NCBI GenBank assembly: GCA_029379385.1
Contig: CM055608.1
Span: forward strand, 28,642,350-28,706,349
Direction: 5' to 3'
Source: Quillaja saponaria
Lineage: Eukaryota; Streptophyta; Magnoliopsida; Fabales; Quillajaceae
Length of the DNA: 64,000 nt
Part shown: in pieces, positions 23,601 to 35,686 of the stretch
Position numbering within the stretch: position 1 is the stretch's first letter
How the letters are laid out: each line of letters opens with the position of its first letter
Position numbers and translations under genes: made by a program
Notes under the pieces: generated by a model
What the model was told of the DNA's origin: nothing
Databases searched by the model: none
Seen by the model: the letters and a program-made list of their open reading frames with translations, nothing else

Positions 23601-25423
23601 TCATACCTTTCAATAACGCGAGCATAAGTTGATGCATCATAACCATTCCACCTATCTCGCTTCCCCTCATAATCAAGCTCAAACGTCTCAATCTTTTCAT
23701 CAGGCGCAATATGTGTGTTAGTCCACTTTGCTCCCACTTTCCGGGGTCTGTCCATGCATGACTTAGAATCATGTGTCATGGCTCCACAGCTGCAGTAAAC
23801 ATATTGTTATTCTGATACTTTCTTACAGAAGTAATGAAGAATGGGGATATAAACACAGGTATTCTCTTTTACGTTAGAGTAATAGTAGCAAGCACGTGGT
23901 ATCATCATATTAAGACAGATTATGCCACAAGCTTGCAGTTATCCAAATTCTAGAATGCATTATGAGAGAAGGTGAGGGAGACAGAAGGAGTGATCACTTA
24001 CTTCTCACATGCACCTTTCCTATATTTATCAGCCTGGAAAATTTTCGCACCTCTATCATACCATGATTTTGTGTAATTAGGATCTGACTTCCACTTCCTT
24101 TGATGTTTTAAGCTCTACAAGCAGAAAGGATAAAAAGTTTATTTTTCCTAAGTGAAATATGTGTCAAAATGTACATATAATACAAAAATATAATTACCAG
24201 AATAAAATGTAAAAAACAAATGGACTTACAGGTCTTTCAGCATTGAGATACCAAGGTGCAGATGACATATACTGGGGAATGTGAGGATTGATTTCTTTTC
24301 CATCTTCATCAACCTCAGCTGGCGCAAGTCCAGCCTTACGTGCTTCTTCCAATTCGATCTGTTTCCGATGGTCCTCCCTGGACTTGAATGCGACTACAAT
24401 TTCAACAAATAGAGCAGTGAGTAGTCACAAAACAGATACCACAAAATAATATTTTCATCTTAAGGAAAATAATAACAGACAAATCAATAATGGCATCAGC
24501 TCCTTCTGATAATACTGTCTCTTCACTTTAAAGTATATAACACATGAAAAAATTTGCACTTGTAAGGGAAAATTTTAATCAAAGCTCCAGCAATTACAAG
24601 TGAAAGCAGGGAGGCCTGAATGTTATCTTATGGGGATGAACTCTTTCAATTAAAACCTATAACTTGGAATGACTAAGCAAAAAAACAAATGTTTCCAATG
24701 GCGGAATCAGCTCGAAAACTAACAACACAACACGATCAAATTTAGTTTCTTAAGAAACCCTAAATAATGTGAAGAAGAAAAAATAAAAATAAAATCCAAC
24801 TTCGACCTCCATATACAAATTATCAATCCCACACACCAAATAGTTCGTAAAGTGAAAAATTATGAGAAATAAAAATCAAACAAAAGAAGAACCTGTGACT
24901 AATTTAGAAAATTAAAGAGTTTAAAAAAAAGAGGAAATTAAAATATGTATCTGAAGCTGTTGCCATGTTTTGGCCTTACGGATCTGAGATCGAAGATTAG
25001 AAACAAGACTGGAAGTTGAAGAAGACTAAACCTAGCGAGAGAAAGAAAGGGATACGCAGAGGGACAAAATATGTACCTGAAGCTGTTGCCATGTTTTGGC
25101 CTTATGGGGATGAACTCTTTCAATTAATGACTAAGCAAAAATATCAAATGCTTCCAATGGCGGAATCAGCTCGAAAACTAAAAACACGATCAAATTTGGT
25201 TTCCTAAGAAACCCTAAATAATGTGAAGAAAAAAAAAATCCAACTTCGACCTCCATATACAAATTATCAAATCCCACATAACAAATAGTTCGTAAAGTGA
25301 AAAATTATGAGAAATAAAATCAAACAAAAGAAGAACCTTTGACTAATTTAGAAAATTAAAGAGTTTAAAACAAACAAAAAAAAAAAAGTGGAAATTAAAA
25401 TACGTACCTGAGGCTGTTGCCAT
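20623..25423 (-). CDS. SLU7: Pre-mRNA-splicing factor SLU7
   Basis: Ten minus-strand exons join in frame with GT-AG borders: 25423-25408, 24393-24230, 24114-24002, 23789-23373, 23154-23019, 22907-22608, 22393-22177, 22049-21946, 20855-20787 and 20700-20623. They give 537 residues, close to plant SLU7 (about 535). SLU7 acts in the second catalytic step of splicing and helps select the 3' splice site. A CCHC zinc knuckle, C-x2-C-x4-H-x4-C, lies at residues 96-109 ('[14 protein letters not shown]'). It is followed by '[11 protein letters not shown]', '[20 protein letters not shown]', an acidic run of about nine Glu with Asp, '[19 protein letters not shown]', '[17 protein letters not shown]' and the C-terminal '[20 protein letters not shown]' region. 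Two further copies of the 16-base first coding exon lie at 25092-25077 and 24966-24951 and would give the same N-terminus; the last has lost its GT donor. Confidence 0.95.
21431..21549 (-). repeat. About 60-bp tandem repeat in SLU7 intron 8
   Basis: 'agaaggtaaaataggac' to 'ggcctggaatc' (21431-21490) is repeated as 'agaaagtaaaagaagcc' to 'gcccggaatc' (21491-21549), with the start of a third copy. It lies in the longest SLU7 intron (20856-21945), which otherwise shows nothing I recognise. Confidence 0.7.
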
Positions 25424-25555
25424 GTTTTGCTTACGAAGCTGAAGCTCCTGCTTACAAACGTAGAGATATGATTTGAGATCGAAGATTAGAAACAAGACTG
25501 GAAGTTGAAGAAGACTAAACCTAGGTAGAGAAAGAAAGGGATAATGCAGAGGCAA
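24629..25555 (-). repeat. Tandem duplication of the SLU7 promoter, leader and first exon
   Basis: A block starting 'tatggggatgaactctttca' at 24629 recurs at 25103, an offset of about 474 bp, and the two copies can be followed for several hundred bases with small indels. Each includes intron-1 sequence, the 16-base first coding exon and a 5' leader ('gagatcgaagattagaaaca' at about 24986 and 25472). A third, partial exon copy (25077-25092) sits between them. The arrangement offers alternative first exons for SLU7. Confidence 0.85.
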
Positions 25556-27104
25556 AGAGGAACAAGGCCACGGAGTTTATCTCTTATATTGTTTTTAAAG
25601 ACTTAAATAGCTTAATTTCAAAATAATTAAATACTAAAATTACGCAATTTAAGTAATTTAAGATAATTATAATTTTTTTGCTAACTAATTATAATTTTAA
25701 ATAATTTTAAGAAGATCTGTTGATTAAGTTTATTATAACCTTTATAGCCCTACATCTTCCAATTTATCAATAAACACTTTTCCGGTGCTCCTCCAAATTT
25801 TCTACTTGTGATGAAGATTTGTACGGTTTGTATAAGGCTTGATTTAGTAATACTAAGTTGTTTATGTTTAAGAAAAGTACAAGTCAATTTTTTTTATAAT
25901 TTAATTTTTTTATATTTAGGTAAAAAAAGGTAAGATATTTTTACATTGATTTTTTAAAAGCCAAGGTATTTTTAAAAGTATCTCAATAAGTATTTTCAAA
26001 ATTATCTCAATAAGTGTTTTCAAAAATTGGTTTACTCTCAAAAGTTTAAAAAATTAATATAATCTTAATTTCTAATAAAAATTCATATTTATCTTTTTAT
26101 TAATTAATACAATAAGTTAATTATGTCTTTTTATTTATTAATATCTATTATAATAAATTTAGATATTTGAAACTAACTTTATAATAAATTTATCAAATAT
26201 TAATTTGAGGTTTTTACTTATTGAGAGCAGTTTTTATATTATTTTTTCAATTATTACTGTTGTAATTTTTTAAAAATAGCTCTAAGAGAGTCATGACATC
26301 ACCTCTCAAAAAAACTACAATATTAACAAATCAAGGCTAATATTAAATATTGTATCAATATTATAGTGTCGAATGTGATTACTGCAACAACTTTCATGTA
26401 TAAATTAAAGATAAACAAACCTGAGTATTTTTAGGCCAAATTAGGAGGGGCCTTTTGAGGAAAAAAGAAAATGGCCGAAAGGAAATTAATATTGGGTTTG
26501 ACCTGGTTTGTCTTTCAAATCCAAATCTTCTTGGTCCTGCTCTCTTATTAGGGGATGTGGCCCAATTGGGTTAGGTGACCCTGAGCTACTCCAAATACCA
26601 CTCTTTTGCACCCACGTCAACCTCGAGCAAAGCCGAGTATCATACACTAGTAGACCCTAAACGTTGCGCACCATACAACTCAAACTTTCAGACTCTGAGT
26701 GAAACAAGAGGAAGAAAAAGCTATAGAAGAATAGGAAAAATCCCTTCTGGAAAAATCACCTTTTCATGTTCTTGTAGAGTCTTCATCTTTTACCTTAATC
26801 TCTAAAAGCCCCATCACTTTCTTAAGAAACCCTACAAGAAGAGATTATCCCAACTTTCTAGGAAATCCAAAAAATCCTAGGAAACTGACTCTTTCTGAAC
26901 GCCCAATGCTTTAACTTTTTCCAAGTCCCCAAACATTCAGATGCCATGAAGTTTTTCAGCTCCATTGTGAACAGCAACAGAGCCTCTCTTAAACCTTTGC
27001 TTCCACAACTCTCTCCTTCATTCATATGCCTTAATATCTTCCATAAATGAATCTATCGATTAATCAAATCCCACCATGCTTTCTTACCTAATCAATCGAC
27101 TTCC
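25556..27104. other. AT-rich spacer
   Basis: SLU7 upstream region, then AT-rich spacer to about 26400 and less AT-rich sequence to 27100. I see no conserved coding block. Confidence 0.5.
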
Positions 27105-27400
27105 TGTTAAAATTAGTGCATCTTACTAACTTGCTATTTTCTTGTTTTCACTCTAGCTAGTTTGTGTTAGTTTGAGTAAGTCAATTTCTTTACTTGATAA
27201 AAGAGACTGTCATGAGATAGTTGCTACATTAGTGCAGGTTGTTTTTAGTTGGTGGCAGTATCTTAGGAGTTGAATATGTAGGTTTTGTTATTCACTTTCC
27301 TATATATAGTTGAACTCAGTGCTCTGTTCTAATATAAGAGCAAGAAATATATCTTTCTCTTAAGATAGTGATTTCTGCAACTTGTTTTTCTTGTTTCAAT
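27105..27400 (+). repeat. 5' LTR of a Ty1/copia element
   Basis: The unit begins TGTTAAAATTAGTGC at 27105 and runs to just before the primer-binding site at 27410. It contains a TATA-like 'cctatatatagttgaactca' at about 27299. The exact 3' border is uncertain: a CA occurs at 27397-27398. No matching 3' LTR was found downstream. Confidence 0.65.
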
Positions 27401-27409
27401 TTTTTGTTA

Positions 27410-27422
27410 TGGTATCAAAGCC
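27410..27422 (+). other. Primer-binding site (initiator Met tRNA type)
   Basis: TGGTATCAAAGCC directly follows the LTR. It matches the usual plant copia priming sequence TGGTATCAGAGC with one change. Confidence 0.8.
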
Positions 27423-27500
27423 AAGTTAGAAATGGTAGCTAATTGTTGTCTTGTGTCAGGTGTGTAGAATACGTGTTTTGTGTTGTGCCTTGGTGTAGAG

Positions 27501-30500
27501 ATGGATTCCAACAACAGTAGAAGCAGCCTAACCAATTTTGGTATGGAGAAGCTTGTAGGCACAAATTACAATTATTGGCGATTATGCATGGAAGCCTTCC
27601 TTCAAGGTCAAGACCTATGGGATCTAGTTGATGGTGCTGATTTAGTTACTCCCCAAAATGTCCCAATAAATGCTGAATCACGGCGGAAATGGAAGATCAA
27701 GTATGGGAAAGCTCTTTTTGTCATGAGAATATCAATTAGCAAAGAGCATATTGGTCATATTAGTGATTTGGAGTTGCCAAAGATAGTGTGGAAAACTCTA
27801 AAGAGGTTATTTACCAAGAAAAACACAGCCAGGTTACAACTGCTTGAGAATGAGCTTGCAGGGTTAGTGCAATGAGGTAGCTCAGGGTTGGTGCAAGGAG
27901 ATATGTCAATTTCAGATTATTTTTTGAAGGTTAAAAATTTATGTTCTGAAATTTCAGAGCTGGATGTGAAAGAGCCTATTAATAAAGCATGGTTGCGACG
28001 ATATCTTATTCATGGTCTCCGAAATCTATTAATTTCAAGAAAGAATTGGTCATTGATTCTAGCTGTTCACACCATGTGACTGGAAACGGTTCACTATTTT
28101 CAGAGCTGCACCAAGAGTTTGAAGATTGAGCAATTATTACAGCAAATAACTCTGTGCATTCTGTGGAGAAAGAAGGTGGTGTGAGTATCAAAACAGAAAG
28201 GTTTGAGGAGAAAGATATGGTTTTAAATGATGTCTACCATGTACTAAGATTAAAGAAAAATCTTGTTTCAGTGTCTCAAATCACTGATTCAGGAAAATAT
28301 GTGTTATTTGGTCCAAAAGGTGTGAAAATTCTGAAAAATGTGAAGAATATGGCTGCTGATGTTCTTCTTGTTGGTGAGAAAAATTACTCTTTATTTGTTA
28401 TGTCAGCAACTAAAGCTCATGTGGAGAGAATAAGCCAAAATGATGGTGCATAGATTTGGCATGTAAGATTGGGCCATGTGGGATACCAAATTCTACATCA
28501 AATTTCCTCTAATAAGCTAGTTAATGGTGTTCCAGTGATAAAAGATTTTCCAAAAGGTGTAGTTTGCTAAGGGTGTCAATACGGAAAATCTCAAATTCTT
28601 CCTTTCAAGAACTCGTCAAATTGCTGGAAGAATCCATTTCAATTGGTTCATGTAGATTTGATGAGGCCAACTAGAACACAAAGCAATAGTAGATTTCGAT
28701 ACATGATGATCATTGGGGATAACTATTCCAGATATTCATAGGTATACTTTCTGAATGATAAAAATGAAGCATTCTCAAAGTTTCTGAAATTTGAAAGTGT
28801 AGTCCAAAAGGTGTAGTTTGCTAAGGGTGTCAATACGGAAAATCTCAAATTCTTCCTTTCAAGAACTCGTCAAATTGCTGGAAGAATCCATTTCAATTGG
28901 TTCATGTAGATTTGATGAGGCCAACTAGAACACAAAGCAATAGTAGATTTCGATACATGATGATCATTGGGGATAACTATTCCAGATATTCATAGGTATA
29001 CTTTCTGAATGATAAAAATGAAGCATTCTCAAAGTTTCTGAAATTTGAAAGTGTAGTTAAAAAGTAGTTTCAATTGAAGATTAAATGCTTGAGGACTGAT
29101 AATAGAGGTGAATTCATGTCTTATGAGTTCCTCTAGAATTGTGATGCTGAAGGAATAAATAGGCAGATGACTTGCCCTAAAATTCCACAGCAAAATGAGG
29201 TTGCGAAAAGAAAATTAGCTCATCTTTCAGAAGTCAGTTTGTCTTGGCTACATGGAAAGAATCTTCCTCAAGAGCTTTAGGCTGAAGCAATGAAATGTGC
29301 TTGTTAAGTGATCAACCATCTTCCTTCATGGTTAGGTATTAAATCTCCTTTTGAACTTTTATGCAATGTAAAGCATGATGTGAATCATATTCATGTGTTT
29401 GGTTCTATTTGTTTTGTTCATGTTCTAAAAGTAATAAAACTAAATTGGATCCCAAAGCAAAAAAATGTTTATTTGTAGGCTTTGATGTAAACAGGAAAGG
29501 ATGAAGGTGCATGGATCCAAAAACGAAGAAATGTGTCACTTCAAGAAATGTAGTATTTGATGAAGTTTTATTGTATTACAATCAAGAATGGTTAGCTGCG
29601 GGAGTTACTGACAACGATTTGCACCTAATAGAAAAGGCTGATGATTCAATCAACTCTGAGTTATTTTCTCACAATGATGAAAACTTTACTAGCCAAGGTG
29701 CTGAATGTTCTAACAGCAAGTTAAATTCTTTAAGGACTGACAATAAAATATGCTACTTCCAGAAAATCAGCCAGGGAGAAAAAGTAGCCTAGATATTTGA
29801 AAGATTATGAAGTTTATGTAAATCAATCTTCGGTCACTTCATGTACAAAGGAGCAGTAGACAACAGTGAGCCAGTAGGCTATGATGCAGCAAAAGGTATT
29901 CCAGAATGGGAGGCAGCAAGAAGAAATAACTGCTTTGTTGAAAAATGACACATAGGAGCTTGTGCCAAAACTGAATAATGTTCAGCCAGTAACCTGTAAA
30001 TGGGTTTACAAGCTGAAAAAGAAGGTGGATGGAACAATTGACAGATTTAAAGCTCGCTTAGTGGCACGTGATTTTTCTCAAAACTATAGGTTAGATTACG
30101 AAGAGACATTCAGCCTAGTTGCTAAAATGGTAACTGTAAGAACTATTATTTCATTGGCAACATTTGAAGGATGGAAGTTGTGGTAGCATGATGTAAAGAA
30201 TGCTTTCCTTTATAGTGAGATGGATCGTGATGTATTCATAGAGCAGCCACAAGGCTTTGCTTCCAAGCAACTCCCTTATCATGTTTGTTGGCTCAAGAAG
30301 GCGCTATATGGTTTAAAACAGGCCCCCCCGCGTGTGTGGTATGGTAAGATTGCTCAATATCTTACTTTCTGCGATTTTAAAATTTCTGATTTAGATTCTA
30401 GTATGTTTGTTAAGCTAGAATCAGAGAAGCACATAATTCACAGGTGTGATGATATTGATGGAATTGCATGCTTTCAAGATGATTTGGCAGTTCGGTTTGA

Positions 30501-31040
30501 GATGAATAATTTGGGTGAAATTGGATGCTTCCTTGGTTTGGTTGTTCAAATATTAGAAGATCGGTATTTTGTATCTTAAAAGCATTATGCTAAGAGCTTA
30601 TTGGAGCGTTTTGGCATGGGAGATTCCAAATCAATGTCAATTCCTATGGAACCAAATATGAAATTGAAGAATGATGAAGAAAGCTACTGAAGGATGAAAA
30701 AAAAATTCGACAACTTGTAGGAAGTCTAATCTACTTAACCATCACAAGACCAGATATTGTCCTTTTTAGTTGGAATAATACCTCAATTTATGGACAAGCC
30801 ACAAGGTCCACATTTGGATACAGCAAAAAAAATCTTGCGCTACGTGAAAGGAACCTTAAAATATGGGTTGAGGTATAAGAAAAGTGATACCTTTTCTTTG
30901 AGTAGCTTTGTCAATGCAGATTGGGCTGGTGATGTGAATGATCGACGGTCGATTACTGGGTATTGTTTTAGTACTAGTTCAGCGGCAGTTTCATAGTGTT
31001 ATAAAAAAATAACCATTATTTGTAAAGTAATAGTACTCTT
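27501..31040 (+). pseudogene. Ty1/copia polyprotein relic, 3' truncated
   Basis: Domains appear in copia order. Gag of the UBN2 type lies at 27501-28080 ('KLVGTNYNYWRLCMEAFLQG'). The GAG-pre-integrase and integrase zinc region follows at 28440-28620 ('GCQYGKSQ'), then an integrase core at 28620-29300. Reverse transcriptase is at 29950-30580 ('RFKARLVARDFSQNY', 'LKKALYGLKQAP'), and the RNase H start is at 30720-31040 ('FVNADWAGDVNDRRSITGYC'). Many stops and frame changes interrupt every domain, and the RNA-binding part of gag, part of reverse transcriptase and everything beyond the early RNase H region are missing. There is no 3' LTR. It cannot be autonomous. Confidence 0.92.
28550..29057 (+). 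repeat. Exact 254-bp tandem duplication inside the copia relic
   Basis: 28550-28803 and 28804-29057 read identically base for base, as far as I can compare by eye, including the internal stop codons. The unit covers the integrase zinc region and the start of the integrase core. The absence of differences contrasts with the decay of the rest of the element. Confidence 0.9.
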
Positions 31041-34000
31041 ACATGGACAGTTTATAGATGACTTTTGAGAATGAATTTTACTATAATTCTTAATTCTCGT
31101 TTTAGGCTCCCACGCACCTCGTTGGTCTAAAAATCCCCTTTCGTATTCAAAGAAAATCATTCAATGGATCATGCCAAAGTGAAAGCCACCACATGGTAAA
31201 AAGATCTATATACAATTGCCATTAGTTATATGGACAATTAATAGTCTCGATCAAATTTATTAATTGTATGAAGAGGTTAATATAGATTTGTCCATGTACA
31301 TTATGTCAAATGAGTTCTTATTAAATTAAATTAAATAGAATATCAGGAAACCATTACTCCAAAATATTTTTGTTATTATTTGAGTTTTTCCTTTTCTTTC
31401 TTTAGGGGAATGAATCTAGACAATATATTATGTTTCATATTGTTGGTGATTGTGAACCCATTCTGGAATCATTCTAGCAACAAAAAGAAAAAACAAAAGT
31501 AATAGATGTGAGGTTCGAATGACGCTGATGGATACGTTAACCCGTTTTGAAGTTTTGGCAATACACAACGTGGGATATCGAGACACTAATGGCTGCCAGT
31601 CTTTTTTTTTTTGGTGGTAAAAATGGCTGCTACTTTAATTGTGATGTGAATTTGTATTTTTTAAAATTATATAACGGACCTTGTAAGATTCCTGTGAAAT
31701 ACACATGAAAAAGCCCCACACTCATTCGATCAGCTAGTTCTTACAAAACTAATGATACGCTTAACACACACGTCTCATGAATAACAAATATATAAGAGAG
31801 AAATCACCACAAGTTTGCTAATAGCTTTATACATTTTATATAGCCCAGAGAAGCATTGATGTGTAATTTTGTGTGAGATAATGGAGGACACTAAATGAAA
31901 AGGAGAGAACTACCAAGAAGAACTATGATCAACCACCCAAAAAAAAGAAAGAATGAAAGCAATAAAATTGAGCTGTAGTTTATTGTAGTCCGACTAGATG
32001 TGAGTAGTGAATTCCTTAGAACTTATATAAATATAGGCTTGGAGATGTCAAAAAATCTTCCAATCTATTGAGTTAAATTATTAGCTAATTGGATTTGCAA
32101 GACAGACATTTTGTCTACAAAACGAAAAGAAGATTTGATTCTTTATTTGTTTATTATTTTAATTTACTTTTTCGTTAACGCGATGTCGTTTCCTTTAATT
32201 CTCTCTTGATAGTGCGTTGGTGCACACGTTTAGAAACAAAACTAAACAACAAATAGAAAGAAAATTATGAAATGACAAAATTGATAATGTCGACAAATTT
32301 ATAATTTTATGTAATTATTTATTTTATTATGTAAAACTATAATTTAGGAATTTATTTATTAGTATTTATGTTATTTATATTTTCATTCTAATTTTACATA
32401 ATAAAACATATAATTACATAAATAATAAATTCCCATAAATTATAAATTCATTCTCCGCCTAGACCTCCAATAACTATCCAACCCGTGTTTCCTCAATCAC
32501 TTTTTGTATTTTCATTTTATTTTTTATTTTTGCTTGTTGGGCATAGCTTGCATGGGTCTCCGTAATAAGACTACGGCACTTTTTGAGTTGAATTAACTGG
32601 GGCTTTGTCATAACGGAGATAACTTGTTCTGTAACTGAAGCCCAAACAATATTTAAACAAGCCCTTTTTGTAGGCTTGCTTCGGTTTGATTGGTAAAACT
32701 TCTGCTACTGAAACAAATATAAAATATGGGAGTCAATTCTCTTGGACATGAAAAAATTGGAGGGGATAAGTAAATAAATAAATAACATGGGGATAAAGAG
32801 TCTTATAAAATTAATTATCTAGTTTTAAAGTTTGGGTTCCGAGCCTGTTAAATTTTAATTATCGGATGAAATAAATACTTATTCTTAAAATCTCATTTTT
32901 TAATTTAAATTGGTTTTTGTAATCATTATTTAACAGGTTACCTGATTCTTGACGTTATATAAAATCACAAAATTACTCATTAGTTAAGATATATACTTTT
33001 TCTGAAAAAATAATTTTTTAACGAGTGTTTTAAGTATACTTATTTATTAAAGTACAATAAGTACAATAAATACAATATTTGAAAATTAAAAATTTCTAAA
33101 AGTATCAACTTATACATTAAATAATATTAAAATCATGATTAACTATGATAATTAATATTACAAATTTTTTATTTATAAAAATTAACAAGTATCCTAAGGC
33201 ACCTTTTACAAAAATTCAAAAAAAATAAATTATTTCATAAATGTTCAACCTTGTCCTTAATTAAGATCCAAGATTTAGTTTCCGCCGCTATCTACAAGGC
33301 AGTATGGCATGTTGTGTTATGATAATATTAATAGTACTAACTTATAAGTCATGCAAATGTATATTTATTTTTTATTTAAATAATCTTATAACATAAATCA
33401 TAATCAGCTTTATATAATAAAATTTTTATACATTACTTTCACCATATATTTGAAGAACATAATTAAGAATATAAAATTAATTGATCTTTCTCCTTAGGTC
33501 ACTTGGTTGTTTGATTTCAAGAATTTTTTTGTCTTTTTTTCATTCTGCCTTTTCTTGTTCTCCTACAATTATGAAATAGAAGGAAAAGTAATTAGCAGCC
33601 ATAAAATATTGGATTGCAGCCAAAAAGTTTATTCAAATTGTTAATATTTCTTAAATTTTCATCATATCTACGTATTGATAAAAGACAATAAAAGTCATAT
33701 AAACAAAATGATAGGTAATATCTGCACACCAAAACGAGAACATGTAATCTAGTCGGCAAAAAAAAAGTCCACATAATTTGCATTTTTAATTTCTTTTGAA
33801 TTTTTTATGTTGCATGCTTAGATTGAGTTCAAAATCATAAAATTATAAGCTACATTTTTGTAAATGATTAAGCAAATAAACAAACAGCAAACAAAAATAA
33901 AAGAGTAATAAAACTTACCAAAAAACTAAGTGAAAAATTAGAATCATTGAGGTTGGATGATCTATGAAGGCAACTATGTTCTATGAATAGCATAATTGTT

Positions 34001-34519
34001 TAGTTTGTTAGAATTATTAGATCTTCATCCTTTAAATAGTGGAAAGTTGATGTTAGATAAGAAAATAAAGAGAAAATTATACAATTTAATTACAAGAAAT
34101 GTCAAAACCTTTCATTTTTCAAGTGGTGATTAGAAACCGGTGAAAATAAAAAAATAAAAGAAAAAGAAGTGAAGGTTTGTAGTCATGAATGCAAAATCCT
34201 TTCATTTTCTAACATCTTGTAGTTTTTTTTTGGTGAATACTATTAATTTTAAAGAGAAAAATAATGACATTAATAACTAAGTGAGAAAGTAAAGAGACAT
34301 ATGCACAATTTAATTTATTTATAAATTAATTTAGTAATTTAATCTAGAATTATAATATGAAGATGTTTCACATTCTTAGTGTAGAAAATATTTAAAACTT
34401 CTAATTTTTCAAGTGGTGGTTAGAAACTGATAAATCAAAAAGATTGAGGTTTATAGCTATAAAGGCATGACTCTAAAAGATACAATGAATTTTTAATCTT
34501 CATGAATATTTATATAAAT
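31041..34519. other. AT-rich spacer
   Basis: No gene recognised. It contains a foldback at 32294-32449. It also holds a loosely repeated phrase 'tttttcaagtggtgattagaaac' at about 34117, seen again near 34408. Confidence 0.5.
32294..32449. repeat. AT-rich foldback, possible MITE
   Basis: The left arm, 32294-32336 ('aaatttataatttt' to 'attatgtaaaa'), pairs with the right arm 32392-32449 ('ttttacataataaaa' to 'aaattataaatt') around a loop of about 55 bp. The arms match imperfectly, with a small internal length difference. No clear target-site duplication is seen. Confidence 0.55.
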
Positions 34520-35677
34520 GGGAAATCTTAACATACACTTAAGTGAGTGTATGTTATCAATATCTACTTTTTTTAGGTAGACAAAAAACCCAACTTTCTA
34601 TCCTTTTGATGTATTTTAACAAAAAGTGTTTTATTTAATTTACATGAGCAAAACATATGGTCCACAATTTTATATCCTTAATGTTAATCCCCAAAACTAA
34701 ATCTTAATACTTGATGTATTTTCTATTTTTCAGTGCAATAAAAGCACTTCTCTGCACTTTCTCTCAATTTTTTACTCTCTCCTTTCTCATCTTCTGTGTT
34801 CCATGGCCTTTGCTGAGTTATTTGTCTTATTGTTTACCTAACCACCATATTTCAAAACAAAAGTTTCATGTGGGTACAATGACTATGTGATATTCTAAAG
34901 TTGTGCTCTATATTTTTTTCAAAATTGATTAAACTATTTCAAACAAATTATTGAAATTAGATTTTGTATTCAAAATCAGTTTTGTGTTCTCCAATCCTCC
35001 CTCAGCCACCTCTTGCTCATGTACATACATATCCTCTGTATTTTTACATAAGCAAGTCATGTACAGTACTGGAGAAGGGAGATATAATGAGAAAAGAGTA
35101 TGATCTGAGAAAGAATAATGAAATATAGAGAAAATACAAAGATTAAAATAAGAAATACCAATCAATAATTGTAATAGTGAGTTTAAAGATTAAGAAGCAA
35201 TGTAAATAGTCATATAATTTTTGTTTATGGGTTATGCATTTGATGAGAAAACTTTTAAATTCCATCCCTCCATCTCTGGCCCATAAAAATCAATAATTCT
35301 TTAGTCTTTTCCAGCCAAGAAAAGTCAATTCCCGAATGTGAAGAATGTAGCAAATTGACTGTAAACTTGAAAAGGATAACTTGTGTTTGATGTTGGTAAG
35401 GACTAGAGAGAGACAAATACAGAAATGATTTCTAATTCCGAAAGGGCAGATAGATGGAGGCATGGAACATAGAGAAAATTGGAGAAGAGGAGGTTTGGGA
35501 AAGAGAAAATTACATTGGGAATATTAAAATCAGGAATTTATAAATTTGTAAGTGAAATTACAATAATGTCCTTCCTTCTTAATTTTGAATAAATAAATAA
35601 AATTAGATTTTTTGTTACCTCTAAAAAAGTGGATATTAATAATATACACTCACATGAGTGTATGTTAAGAGTTCTTA
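34520..35677. mobile_element. Non-autonomous Mutator-type element with 9-bp TSD
   Basis: The two ends are inverted copies of each other for about 70 bp. The left reads 'CTTAACATACACTTAAGTGA' then 'GTGTATGTTATCAATATCTA'. The right, reverse-complemented, reads 'CTTAACATACACTCATGTGA' then 'GTGTATATTATTAATATCCA'. The same nine bases, TATATAAAT, flank both sides (34511-34519 and 35678-35686). A 9-bp duplication with long terminal inverted repeats is typical of Mutator-like elements. The 1158-bp unit has no transposase; an open frame at 35165-34929 has no recognisable domain. The flanks are AT-rich, so part of the TSD match could be chance. Confidence 0.75.
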
Positions 35678-35686
35678 TATATAAAT

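Noticed and set aside
22516..23627. Plus-strand frames within SLU7 (22516-22794, 23355-23627)
   Set aside because: Antisense to conserved SLU7 exons; the Ser-rich run at about 23480-23510 is the reverse of the acidic Glu run.
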